A stretch of 64,000 nucleotides of DNA from Finegoldia magna (GTDB taxonomy: Bacteria > Bacillota > Clostridia > Tissierellales > Peptoniphilaceae). Position numbers and translations under genes: made by a program. Shown here in pieces: positions 42,761-51,237 of this stretch; position 1 is the first letter of the stretch; each line of letters opens with the position of its first letter. A model generated the notes under the pieces. The model searched no databases, had not been told where the DNA came from, and was given only the letters and a program-made list of their open reading frames with translations. The DNA lies in assembly GCF_003182075.1 (NCBI RefSeq), contig NZ_QGTH01000001.1, positions 124,001 to 188,000 on the forward strand. The letters are read 5' to 3'.

Positions 42761-45184
42761 ATGCTTAAATATTTACATAAAAAACTAATCAGAAACAAAA
42801 CTTATTTTTTCGTGATTTTATTATCGTTAATAATGTGCTTTGCGACTCTTTTCATACAAATGCAAAAATCACCGTATTTTGAGCTGGATAGAATTAAAGA
42901 GATGGAGTCAAGTACGGATAGTTTAATAGCGTATTTTCTTAAATCCAAAAGAAGTGGCAATAAGATAAATACAAAGTTAACTGTTGAAGAGAATGAAAAA
43001 ATCTATGCTACAGAATTAAAGTATTATGGGAAATTATCGGATAATTTGTATGAAATAGATAATTTTATGTCTACAAATACGAACAAGTCATCATTTGAAC
43101 AATACAGTAGAAAATACGATGCCAAAGCAATCTATACTCACGAACAAAAGGTTTTAGAACTTTTAGATGAATTGGATTCTCACATAAATTACGAAAAGAT
43201 AAAATTAGATGAGGACTACGTTAGTTTTATTAAACATAGGAATTCTGATAATTCTACAAAAACAAATGGAGTTATAAATGAGTATAAACAGTTGAATTTT
43301 GCTGCGATTATTTCGAAACAGTCGTATGTTTTATTCGGTGCAGTTCCGGCGATATTTTTAGCTATATTTCTAATCATATCCTTCGAAAATGACGATGTGT
43401 TGAAGAAGTTACCATTTAAAAACATCTTAATTACAAAGAATAGATTTTTTATGAGTTTATTAATTTACATTATGTATATTGTGTCAGTTTTATTATTCTT
43501 ATTGTTAATTAGCACAGTATTTTTGGATGGATTAGGTAAATTTGATTATTATCACATATCTGCACTTGAAAGATACAAATTCTTAACTGAAAAACAGAAC
43601 TTAGGATTTGTAAAGTTAGAGTATTTGAAACCTTACGAAATCTTGTTGCGAGCGATTGTAACTTTGGTTTTATCTTCTACTTTTGTATTTGGAATATTAT
43701 CATTTGTTAAGAAAATTTTCACATCAAAAACGATGGAAATGATTTGTTCTATTATTGTTATTGGTGGTTTTGTTGGTGATTTGTTATTGTTCAATCACAG
43801 ATTCAATCCACTATTCATAAATAAATATTTTTCTTGGATGCAAATGGTATGCTTGTTGTTGATGGATATAATTATTTTAGTTTGCTGTTTCAGTGTCAAG
43901 GATAGAGCGAAAAAAGAAAAAGTATCCTACAGAAAAGTTGACACGACTAGTGTGAAGGGGTTGGTGTTAACTAATATAATTTCCAAGCAAATGGTTGTAT
44001 TTATTTTAATATCAGTTGGTTTGTTTTCGTTATTTACGGCTTTTAAAACCGAAAAATACAATAAATTACGTGAAGAAGGAGAGCAAGTTTACAAGAATTA
44101 CATAGCTTTTGGTCAGTCTTATAAGGCAAAGATTTTAAATGATCCTTATTTGACAGAGGCGGAAATTAATCAAAATCTTGAAAATTTCGAAAAAGAATTT
44201 GAAGGCGGAATTAAGGAATACAGAGTGTATATCAATAGAGAAAAATATCCAGATAAATTCTACAATTTTTATCAAGATAAATTTACATCAGGAGATTTGA
44301 GGTTTGATCAAAGTAGTGGATATATGGATAAGAGCGATTCTTTGAGTATGTACACGAAACGATATATGTACGATAAGCTTGAAATATTAAAAAAGATGAA
44401 AGTAATTCCTTCTAATAGATTATACGATGGAATATATAATGTGGATTACAATCCTGAAGATGGAGTTAAGTATTTGAAGATAAAAGACAGGACATTTTCC
44501 TATTTGTTTAATGGAAGTAGTGAGGGTATTACAGGAATAAATCTGTTGTACGATTTGTTCTACACAAAATTCAATATTATTGTTACATTATTGTCTGCTT
44601 GTTTGTTTGGAAGTTTGTTATCTAGAAATAAGAAGATTATAGAAATACAAAAACTAACGCCAATTAACAAAAATTCTATTTTTAGAAGAAATGTATTATC
44701 AAGTGTTTTCAGCACAATAATAGGATTCTTGATTGTTTTGGCAATTATATTTGCAATTGGAACAATGATTGGTGGAATTGGTAATTCACAACTTCCAACA
44801 ATGAGAATATCAAACATAATGTTTAGTGCAGAAGTTATGAGATACAGGGAATTTATTATCAAAAGTGTGATATTGTCGATACTAGTGTGTGCTTGTATAT
44901 CAATGGTTATAAACCTTACAAAACTATTTATAGATAATAGAATGTCCAATTTGGTTATTGCAATGATTGTAATTTTATCAATAGGATTACCTTATATGGT
45001 GAAAATAGTTCCAGCATTTTTACCTTTATCTTATATAGATAGTTCTGCTGTGGCGAATGTATTTATGTCATTTCATCAACAAAATGGATATTTAAATTTC
45101 ACGTTTGGAGTGATATCTATTATTTTATGGACTATAGTGTTGTATTTTATTAGCAAGAAGAAATTTGAAGAAAAGAGGAAATAA
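42761..45184 (+). CDS. ABC transporter permease (large, two-core exporter type)
   Basis: 807-residue integral membrane protein. One transmembrane helix near the N-terminus (residues ~13-31) is followed by a ~150-residue extracytoplasmic charged domain and a block of five to six helices (residues ~190-380). A second extracytoplasmic loop (~420-600) and a final block of five to six helices (~605-800) end the protein. It is organised like the bacitracin/lantibiotic-type or ABC-2 exporters of Firmicutes, but I cannot assign a family with certainty. AGGAGG site. The ATPase gene starts directly at its stop. No two-component system is adjacent, unlike BceAB loci. The substrate is unknown; peptide or cell-envelope stress function is a guess. 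Confidence 0.72.
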   Translation: MLKYLHKKLIRNKTYFFVILLSLIMCFATLFIQMQKSPYFELDRIKEMESSTDSLIAYFLKSKRSGNKINTKLTVEENEKIYATELKYYGKLSDNLYEIDNFMSTNTNKSSFEQYSRKYDAKAIYTHEQKVLELLDELDSHINYEKIKLDEDYVSFIKHRNSDNSTKTNGVINEYKQLNFAAIISKQSYVLFGAVPAIFLAIFLIISFENDDVLKKLPFKNILITKNRFFMSLLIYIMYIVSVLLFLLLISTVFLDGLGKFDYYHISALERYKFLTEKQNLGFVKLEYLKPYEILLRAIVTLVLSSTFVFGILSFVKKIFTSKTMEMICSIIVIGGFVGDLLLFNHRFNPLFINKYFSWMQMVCLLLMDIIILVCCFSVKDRAKKEKVSYRKVDTTSVKGLVLTNIISKQMVVFILISVGLFSLFTAFKTEKYNKLREEGEQVYKNYIAFGQSYKAKILNDPYLTEAEINQNLENFEKEFEGGIKEYRVYINREKYPDKFYNFYQDKFTSGDLRFDQSSGYMDKSDSLSMYTKRYMYDKLEILKKMKVIPSNRLYDGIYNVDYNPEDGVKYLKIKDRTFSYLFNGSSEGITGINLLYDLFYTKFNIIVTLLSACLFGSLLSRNKKIIEIQKLTPINKNSIFRRNVLSSVFSTIIGFLIVLAIIFAIGTMIGGIGNSQLPTMRISNIMFSAEVMRYREFIIKSVILSILVCACISMVINLTKLFIDNRMSNLVIAMIVILSIGLPYMVKIVPAFLPLSYIDSSAVANVFMSFHQQNGYLNFTFGVISIILWTIVLYFISKKKFEEKRK

Positions 45185-46033
45185 ATGTTACAAGTTATTG
45201 ATTTAGAAAAGAAATATGGAGATAAAACTATATTAGATAAAGTCAATTTTGGATTGGAAAAAGGACAGATTAAAGCATTGGTTGGACCAAATGGATCGGG
45301 AAAAACGACACTGATGAATAGCATATCCAATTCCATAAAAATAGATGGTGGTAAAATAGTAATAGATAATGAACAGTATGATGATGAAAAAATCTTCAAT
45401 AAGTTAACTTTTTTCAGAGATGAAACTATCTTAGATTTTAATATGAAAGGTATAGATTACTTGGAATTAATCAAGAATGCCTATAAAAAATCTACAGAAG
45501 ATGTGAATAATATATGCAAAAAATATGAGATAGAGGGATTTGCACATAAAAGGGTTGGAGAGTATTCATTAGGAATGAAAAAAAAGTTAATGCTTGCAAT
45601 GTCTTTCTTGCCAGGAAATGATTATGTTTTGTTAGATGAACCGTTAAATGGTTTGGATCCAACAAGTGTTATAAAAACGAAGAATTTATTGAAAGAGATT
45701 GCCAAACAAAATGTAGGAATTATTATATCAAGTCATGGGTTGAATGATTTGGATGATATAAGCCGTGATATTTTGTTCTTGAAGGATAAGAAAATATTGG
45801 AAGAAAAACTAGAATCTGTAAAATATTTGAATCTCTCAACTTCTAATGATGAACTTGTCAAAAAAACTTTGATGAACAACGGATATGAATACGAAAATAA
45901 ATTGATTATACTAAAAGATGAAAATATTAAATCAATTTTGAAGATTTTATCGCAATTGGATGTAAATATTTATAGTATAGACAAGAAATCAAAATCTTCT
46001 CAAGAAAGATACATGGAATTGTTTAAAATATAA
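45185..46033 (+). CDS. ABC transporter ATP-binding protein
   Basis: 282-residue ATPase for the preceding permease; its ATG follows the permease stop with no gap. Walker A GPNGSGKTT, signature EYSLGMKKK (a Leu-Gly-Met variant of LSGGQ typical of ABC-2 drug/antibiotic exporters), Walker B DYVLLDEPLNGLD and the H-loop SSHG. The C-terminal ~70 residues form an extra domain after the nucleotide-binding fold, as in BcrA/CcmA-type ATPases. Followed by copy 2 of the 46-bp repeat. Confidence 0.9.
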   Translation: MLQVIDLEKKYGDKTILDKVNFGLEKGQIKALVGPNGSGKTTLMNSISNSIKIDGGKIVIDNEQYDDEKIFNKLTFFRDETILDFNMKGIDYLELIKNAYKKSTEDVNNICKKYEIEGFAHKRVGEYSLGMKKKLMLAMSFLPGNDYVLLDEPLNGLDPTSVIKTKNLLKEIAKQNVGIIISSHGLNDLDDISRDILFLKDKKILEEKLESVKYLNLSTSNDELVKKTLMNNGYEYENKLIILKDENIKSILKILSQLDVNIYSIDKKSKSSQERYMELFKI

Positions 46034-46122
46034 TTTACACATGAAAGTCGAAGGATATTTTTAAGAAACTTAATTATAAGTTTGGTTGATTGGGTGTTCT
46101 TATCCACGATACTTATACGAAT

Positions 46123-46168
46123 AAAGACCACATGAATTGAAATTCAATTTTGTGGTCTTTTTGCTTGT
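46123..46168. repeat. 46-bp direct repeat, copy 2 (terminator hairpin)
   Basis: Perfect second copy of 42504-42549, in direct orientation, 3.6 kb away. It lies between the ABC ATPase (+) and the convergent formyltetrahydrofolate cyclo-ligase gene (-) and can fold on both strands. Confidence 0.9.
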
Positions 46169-46174
46169 GGATGT

Positions 46175-46708
46175 TTATTTTTGAATTATTAATTTGTCAA
46201 CTGGTCTGTCAAACTCTTCTGGATTTAAATCATCAACTAATTGAAAATCGTACACTATGGATACTTTATACGAATCTTCGCCGATTTTGTCGATGAATCT
46301 GTCGTAGAATCCTCCACCGTAGCCGATTCTGTATTTGTTTTTGTCAAAGCATAGTCCAGGTACTAACATGAAATCAAATTTAACGTCTGATTCAACTGGA
46401 TTTTTAGGTTCTAAGATTCCGTAAGCTCCAGGAGCCAAATCGTCCATGCTTTTGATTTCTACTGCAATCATGTGTCCTTTTGATTTTATATATGGAACGT
46501 ACACTTTTTTTCCTTGTTCCAACAAATCTTTTATGAGCTTGTGTGTGTTAAACTCAGATCCAAAGCTTACATACACAAAAAAGTTTTCGGAATTTTTGAA
46601 TTCTTCTAAGTTTTCCAATTCTTTTAAAAGTTCATCGTCGATTCTTTGCTTATCAGAGATGGAGTCTCTTTGTTTTAACATTTGTTTTCTAATTTCTTTT
46701 TTGTTCAT
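46175..46708 (-). CDS. 5-formyltetrahydrofolate cyclo-ligase
   Basis: Converts 5-formyltetrahydrofolate to 5,10-methenyltetrahydrofolate (MTHFS/YgfA family). 177 residues: N-terminal basic KKEIRKQMLKQRDSI, YVSFGSEFNTHKLI, VPYIKSKGHMIAVEI, and the C-terminal nucleotide loop KNKYRIGYGGGFYDRFI with VPGLCFD before it. ATG 46708 fits the AGGTGA site best; ATG 46714 is an alternative. Its 3' end meets copy 2 of the 46-bp repeat. Confidence 0.93.
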   Translation of the reverse strand: MNKKEIRKQMLKQRDSISDKQRIDDELLKELENLEEFKNSENFFVYVSFGSEFNTHKLIKDLLEQGKKVYVPYIKSKGHMIAVEIKSMDDLAPGAYGILEPKNPVESDVKFDFMLVPGLCFDKNKYRIGYGGGFYDRFIDKIGEDSYKVSIVYDFQLVDDLNPEEFDRPVDKLIIQK

Positions 46709-46779
46709 TTTCATCACCTAAAATATATATACCCTAAAAAGATTTAAATATCCAGTTGTTTAAAAATTTAAAAAGACTG

Positions 46780-46788
46780 TGATATAAT
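46780..46788 (+). promoter_or_regulatory. Extended -10 promoter of ftsE
   Basis: TGATATAAT (hexamer 46783-46788), 19 nt before the ftsE ATG. No clear -35. Confidence 0.5.
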
Positions 46789-46807
46789 TAGGTTTACGAG
46801 GTGAAAA

Positions 46808-47491
46808 ATGTTAGAATTCGTTCATGTCGATAAGACATATAAAAATAAAGTGTGCGCACTAAACGATTGCAATTTTAAAATTGAACAAGGTGAATTTGTT
46901 TTTTTGATTGGGCCAAGCGGTGCGGGCAAATCAACTATTACTAAACTTATACTTAAAGAAATAAATCCAGATAGGGGTAAGATTTACCTTTACGGTGAAG
47001 ACATAACCAGATTAAAAGCACGAAAGGTTCCTAAATTAAGACAAAGTATAGGAATGGTGTTTCAAGATTTTAAATTATTGGAGAATAAAACTGTGTACCA
47101 AAACATAAAATACGTTATGCAAATTTTGGGGAAAAGCTCTTCAGAGATAAAATCTACGATTGATACTGTGCTTGATTTGGTAAATTTGAAAGACAAAAAG
47201 AATGCATATCCACACGAATTATCCGGTGGGGAAATGCAAAGAGTGTGCATTGCACGTTCAATGGTTAATAAACCTAAACTACTTATTGCAGACGAACCTA
47301 CGGGGAATTTGGACCCAGTCACAAGCATGGACATAGCCAATGCTTTGGTTAGAATTAATGAACGTGGCACGACTGTTTTGATGATAACTCACGAGAAGGA
47401 TATTGTTAACAAATTACAAAAAAGAGTAATTCAATTGGACAAAGGAATTATTGTTAGAGATGAAGAAGGTGGAATGTATGAGAAGAATTAG
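46808..47491 (+). CDS. ftsE: Cell division ATP-binding protein FtsE
   Basis: ATPase of the FtsEX complex that controls peptidoglycan hydrolases during division. 227 residues with Walker A GPSGAGKST, Q-loop VFQDFKLL, signature LSGGEMQRV, Walker B LLIADEPTGNLDP and H-loop ITHEK. Family-typical length. It overlaps ftsX by 14 nt. Followed by ftsX and an EnvC/PcsB-like M23 protein, the usual functional partner. Confidence 0.95.
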   Translation: MLEFVHVDKTYKNKVCALNDCNFKIEQGEFVFLIGPSGAGKSTITKLILKEINPDRGKIYLYGEDITRLKARKVPKLRQSIGMVFQDFKLLENKTVYQNIKYVMQILGKSSSEIKSTIDTVLDLVNLKDKKNAYPHELSGGEMQRVCIARSMVNKPKLLIADEPTGNLDPVTSMDIANALVRINERGTTVLMITHEKDIVNKLQKRVIQLDKGIIVRDEEGGMYEKN

Positions 47492-48371
47492 AGTTATGAT
47501 ATCCACTTTGAAGGAAGGATTTGTAGGTATTTGGAAAAACAGATCGATGGGACTTGCATCTTTGACGACGATATCTCTGGCGCTTTTGATTTTGGGATCT
47601 GTAATTATATCTATGTTGACGATGAATCAAGCTGTAAAAGACATAGAAGGAAAAGTTAATCTTGTCAATGTGTACTTGGAAAATGGAATTCAAGAGGACA
47701 AGACGAAAAAGATTGAACAAATTATCAAACAAAAAGATGGAATTAAGGATTTGAAGTATGTTTCCAACAAACAAGCTATGAAGAATTTCTCCAAGTCTTT
47801 AGATGATAAAACTTTGATTGAAGGAATGGAATCAGCTTTTCCTGCATCATTTGAAATTACACTGAAGAATGTAAACGATGCTGAACAATACGTCAGAGAA
47901 TTTCAAAAAATAGATGGCGTTGAAAAGGTAAGTTTTTACAAGGATTTAATTGCGAAAATTTCAAATGCATCTAGAATTGTAAAATACGCTGGATCAATCG
48001 TAGTTGCAATATTAGTGATGATTTCAATAATAAATATTTCAAATACGATTAGATTAACTGTGTATGCCAGAAGAAAAGAAATTGCCATTAAGAAAAATAT
48101 TGGTGCATCGAATTTGGTAATATCTGCACCGCTTGTTGTTGAGGGAATATTTTTCGGAATAATTGGCGCTGTGGTTGCGTTTTTGGCTTGTTATTACTTG
48201 TACAGATATGGATATTTGAGGTATAATAAGACTGTGTATGGATTGATATCAACTTATTTGGTTCCACCAGTGATGATTAGGTGGGATTTATTGAAGATTT
48301 TTATCAGTCTAGGTATCGGAATTGGAGCATTCGGTTCCGTATTAAGTAGCAAAAAATATCTCAAAATATAA
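47478..48371 (+). CDS. ftsX: Cell division protein FtsX
   Basis: Membrane partner of FtsE that transmits ATP hydrolysis to an extracytoplasmic hydrolase. 297 residues: a cytoplasmic start, TM1 (GLASLTTISLALLILGSVI), a ~120-residue extracellular loop with the VNVYLENGIQED start typical of FtsX, then three C-terminal helices. I chose ATG 47478 (GGTGGA site upstream) inside ftsE; the frame is open 9 codons earlier. The M23 protein begins 10 nt after its stop. Confidence 0.94.
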   Translation: MRRIRVMISTLKEGFVGIWKNRSMGLASLTTISLALLILGSVIISMLTMNQAVKDIEGKVNLVNVYLENGIQEDKTKKIEQIIKQKDGIKDLKYVSNKQAMKNFSKSLDDKTLIEGMESAFPASFEITLKNVNDAEQYVREFQKIDGVEKVSFYKDLIAKISNASRIVKYAGSIVVAILVMISIINISNTIRLTVYARRKEIAIKKNIGASNLVISAPLVVEGIFFGIIGAVVAFLACYYLYRYGYLRYNKTVYGLISTYLVPPVMIRWDLLKIFISLGIGIGAFGSVLSSKKYLKI

Positions 48372-48381
48372 GGAAGGAATT

Positions 48382-49605
48382 ATGAAGAAGAAAATTGTCG
48401 CATTAGCCTTGTGCATGATGCTTATGACTAATGCAGTGTATGCAGACAAATTAACCGAATTAAATAACGAAAAAAAAGCAAAAACTTCGGATTTAAACGA
48501 ATCTAAATCCAACCTAAATAAATTAAAAGATGATAAAGACGCTGAGTTGGAAAAGTTAAAGAATATCAATTTAAAATTAACTCAAACTCAGTCAGAACTT
48601 GCTATTCAGCAACAAGAATTGGCAAAAATTAACAAATCAATAGATGACACTAAAAAAGAAATCGAAAATTACAAATCTAGTATCAGCCAAAAAACAAAAG
48701 AATTTCAAAAAAGATTAAAAGGAATGTACATATCAAAAGACGGCGCAAAGGTCGATGTGCTTTTCGGATCTGGAAATTTGAATGATTTATTGAACAACGT
48801 AAGTTTGATGAATTACATTGCTAGATTTGACAAAAATCTATTGAATGATTTGAAACACGAAAAAATCTCATTAGATTACAAACAAGACGAACTAAAATCC
48901 AAGATGCAAACAATGGAAATTGTAAAAAAGAATTTGGAATTAAAAGTCGTAGCATTAAATGATACATTGGCAGAACAACAAAAGTTAATAGACGATATTT
49001 CAAAAAATGTCAGCATGACTGAATCAGAAATATCCTCATTAATTAAAGAACTTGAAAAAATTGACGGCAAAATCGACCAAGAAAAAAAGGCAATACTACA
49101 AGCAAAATTACTTGCAGCACAAAGAGCTCAAGCTGAAAAAAGAAGACGTGAAATGTTGCAAAGAAACAAGGCATTCAATACTAATATTTCAGCACCAGTC
49201 ATCAATAATGACGGAGCATACTTACAATGGCCAGTACCATCATCTCACAGAATGACTTCTTTTTACGGATGGAGAAGTGATCCATTTGGACATGGTTCAG
49301 GATTCCACACAGGACTTGATATTGCAGCACCATTGGGAACACAAATTGTATCTGCAGAAGATGGAGTTGTAGTTCATGTTGGATGGAGCGGTGGCTACGG
49401 AAATCTTGTAAAAGTTCAACACGATAATGGAGCATTGACATACTATGGACACTTGAGTGGATATAACTGTAGCGTTGGTCAAAGAGTAAAACGTGGACAA
49501 TTAATTGCTTTTATGGGATCAACTGGATATTCAACAGGATCTCACCTTCATTTCGAAGTAAGATTTAATGGTCAACACACTGATCCACTAAATTATTTAA
49601 GATAA
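48382..49605 (+). CDS. Coiled-coil M23 peptidase (EnvC/PcsB-position murein hydrolase)
   Basis: 407 residues: a signal peptide (cut after ...TNAVYA), a long coiled coil (residues ~25-255, Lys/Glu/Leu-rich), then a LytM/M23 domain. The metal site is complete: H and D in HTGLD, and HLHFE near the C-terminus, with GWRSDPF at the front. It should therefore be an active endopeptidase rather than a degenerate EnvC activator. Position after ftsEX indicates that it is the hydrolase controlled by FtsEX during septation. A strong terminator follows. Confidence 0.92.
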   Translation: MKKKIVALALCMMLMTNAVYADKLTELNNEKKAKTSDLNESKSNLNKLKDDKDAELEKLKNINLKLTQTQSELAIQQQELAKINKSIDDTKKEIENYKSSISQKTKEFQKRLKGMYISKDGAKVDVLFGSGNLNDLLNNVSLMNYIARFDKNLLNDLKHEKISLDYKQDELKSKMQTMEIVKKNLELKVVALNDTLAEQQKLIDDISKNVSMTESEISSLIKELEKIDGKIDQEKKAILQAKLLAAQRAQAEKRRREMLQRNKAFNTNISAPVINNDGAYLQWPVPSSHRMTSFYGWRSDPFGHGSGFHTGLDIAAPLGTQIVSAEDGVVVHVGWSGGYGNLVKVQHDNGALTYYGHLSGYNCSVGQRVKRGQLIAFMGSTGYSTGSHLHFEVRFNGQHTDPLNYLR

Positions 49606-49610
49606 TTATG

Positions 49611-49641
49611 AAACTAAGTTAGCAATAACTTAGTTTTTTTA
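49611..49641 (+). terminator. Terminator after the M23 peptidase gene
   Basis: AAACTAAGTTA (49611-49621) pairs with TAACTTAGTTT (49626-49636), followed by a T run. Confidence 0.88.
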
Positions 49642-49689
49642 TTGCAATAAATCTCCAGAAAATATTTGGAGAAATATATAACCAAATGT

Positions 49690-49718
49690 TTGACAATTAA
49701 GTATTTTATTTGTAAGAT
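49690..49718 (+). promoter_or_regulatory. Promoter of S41 paralogue 4
   Basis: TTGACA (49690-49695), 17-nt spacer, TAAGAT (49713-49718). Confidence 0.7.
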
Positions 49719-49760
49719 GGAATTGTAGAAAACGATTGACAATATTTAAGAGGAACTAAA

Positions 49761-51215
49761 ATGAAAAAAACTAAGAGAATTCAAAAAATATTTTTATTCT
49801 TACTAACGTGCATTCTTGCATTAAATATGCAAACACGAGGATTTGCAAAGAATGAATTGGATAATGAAATTCTTACATTTCCAATAGAAGATAATTTGAA
49901 ATTAGAAAATTACAATCCCGATGATTTAAGAGTTAAACAATTGGGGAAAATTGAATTAAACAGAGTACTTACGAAATCTGAGTATGAAAAAGATATGAAG
50001 AATTTTATCAGTTATTATTTGGAATGGCAAGCTTATTTAGGAAATTCTACAAGAGAAGAATTAGAAAAACTTGGGGAAGAACTGTTGAAAACATCGGATA
50101 ATAAAACGGTATCTGATTTAAACTTGGATTTTGCAAAATTAATTGCAAACACTCATGATGGACATACATCAGCTATGTATGAAATAGGGAAAAGCTGTAT
50201 GCCAATTAAGATTAGAATTATTAATGGAGATTATTACATAATTAATACAACACCTGAATACGAAGATTTATTATATTCTAAGATAATAAAATTTGATGAT
50301 ATTGATACCAAGGACATAACAAAAAGATTATACAAATACACTTCAGCAGAAAATAAATATTTCAAAAATACGATAATAAAAGATTTCTATCTATATTATG
50401 GAGATGCACTAGAAAAAGAAAATATAATTAAAAATGGAGAATTAAAATTACAGATAGAAACTGATGGCAAAAAACTTAATAAAACAATCAAAATGATAGA
50501 TTTGCCAGATGTTAAAATAAATAAATATCATTATGAAAATACGGATTTTTCTCAAATCATATACGATATGACAGATATCGCAAAAGATAAATTCATAAAA
50601 AATGACAAGATGAGATACATGCAAATGAAACCATTTCATTATTATATAAACGATAATAACTTAATTATCCAATACAACAATTGTTATAATACTGATAAAG
50701 ATAACATCTTGGAAAATATGATAGAAAAAATGGATAAAGATGTTTCACAAAATAATGTAGAAAAAATAATTGTAGATGTCAGATACAATACAGGTGGTTG
50801 GCCAACACATGCAAGAGAACTTGAATTGGCACTGAAAAGATATCAACTATTGAATCCAAAATTGGAAATAAAATTATTAACTGGATCAAAAAATTACTCT
50901 GCTGGATCCTTTTTCGTAGATGGAGTCAAGAGAAATTTTGATAATCTTCAGATAATTGGGGAAAATACTGGAGGACCTTCTGGTTGGACGACAGAAACGT
51001 CAACAATTATGTATTTAGGAAATAGTAAATTATTTGTCAAAAAATCAAGTGGAGTTAGAAGATACGATTATACATTAGAAGACGTAGTACACTGTTCCAA
51101 TCTTAATAAAAGAGATGGATTAACGTGGTATCCCGATATGTTTATCGAAAATCAAATCCAAGATTACGCCATTGGCAATGACAGGGTTATGAATTACGCA
51201 TTGAGAAATCAATAA
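49761..51215 (+). CDS. Exported S41-type peptidase paralogue 4
   Basis: 484 residues, signal peptide at residues ~1-28 (KIFLFLLTCILALNM, then FAKNELDNEILTF). Subgroup of paralogues 3 and 5. No PDZ. S41 core: VDVRYNTGGWPTH near residue 338, nucleophile loop KNYSAGSFF near residue 379 and ENTGGPSGWTT in the GxxTGG position. It ends DYAIGNDRVMNYALRNQ, i.e. it lacks the DEG...SLF extension of paralogues 1-3. It has its own promoter, after the ftsEX-M23 terminator, and is followed 22 nt later by paralogue 5. Confidence 0.76.
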   Translation: MKKTKRIQKIFLFLLTCILALNMQTRGFAKNELDNEILTFPIEDNLKLENYNPDDLRVKQLGKIELNRVLTKSEYEKDMKNFISYYLEWQAYLGNSTREELEKLGEELLKTSDNKTVSDLNLDFAKLIANTHDGHTSAMYEIGKSCMPIKIRIINGDYYIINTTPEYEDLLYSKIIKFDDIDTKDITKRLYKYTSAENKYFKNTIIKDFYLYYGDALEKENIIKNGELKLQIETDGKKLNKTIKMIDLPDVKINKYHYENTDFSQIIYDMTDIAKDKFIKNDKMRYMQMKPFHYYINDNNLIIQYNNCYNTDKDNILENMIEKMDKDVSQNNVEKIIVDVRYNTGGWPTHARELELALKRYQLLNPKLEIKLLTGSKNYSAGSFFVDGVKRNFDNLQIIGENTGGPSGWTTETSTIMYLGNSKLFVKKSSGVRRYDYTLEDVVHCSNLNKRDGLTWYPDMFIENQIQDYAIGNDRVMNYALRNQ

Positions 51216-51237
51216 AATTAAATATAGGAGGAGATTT

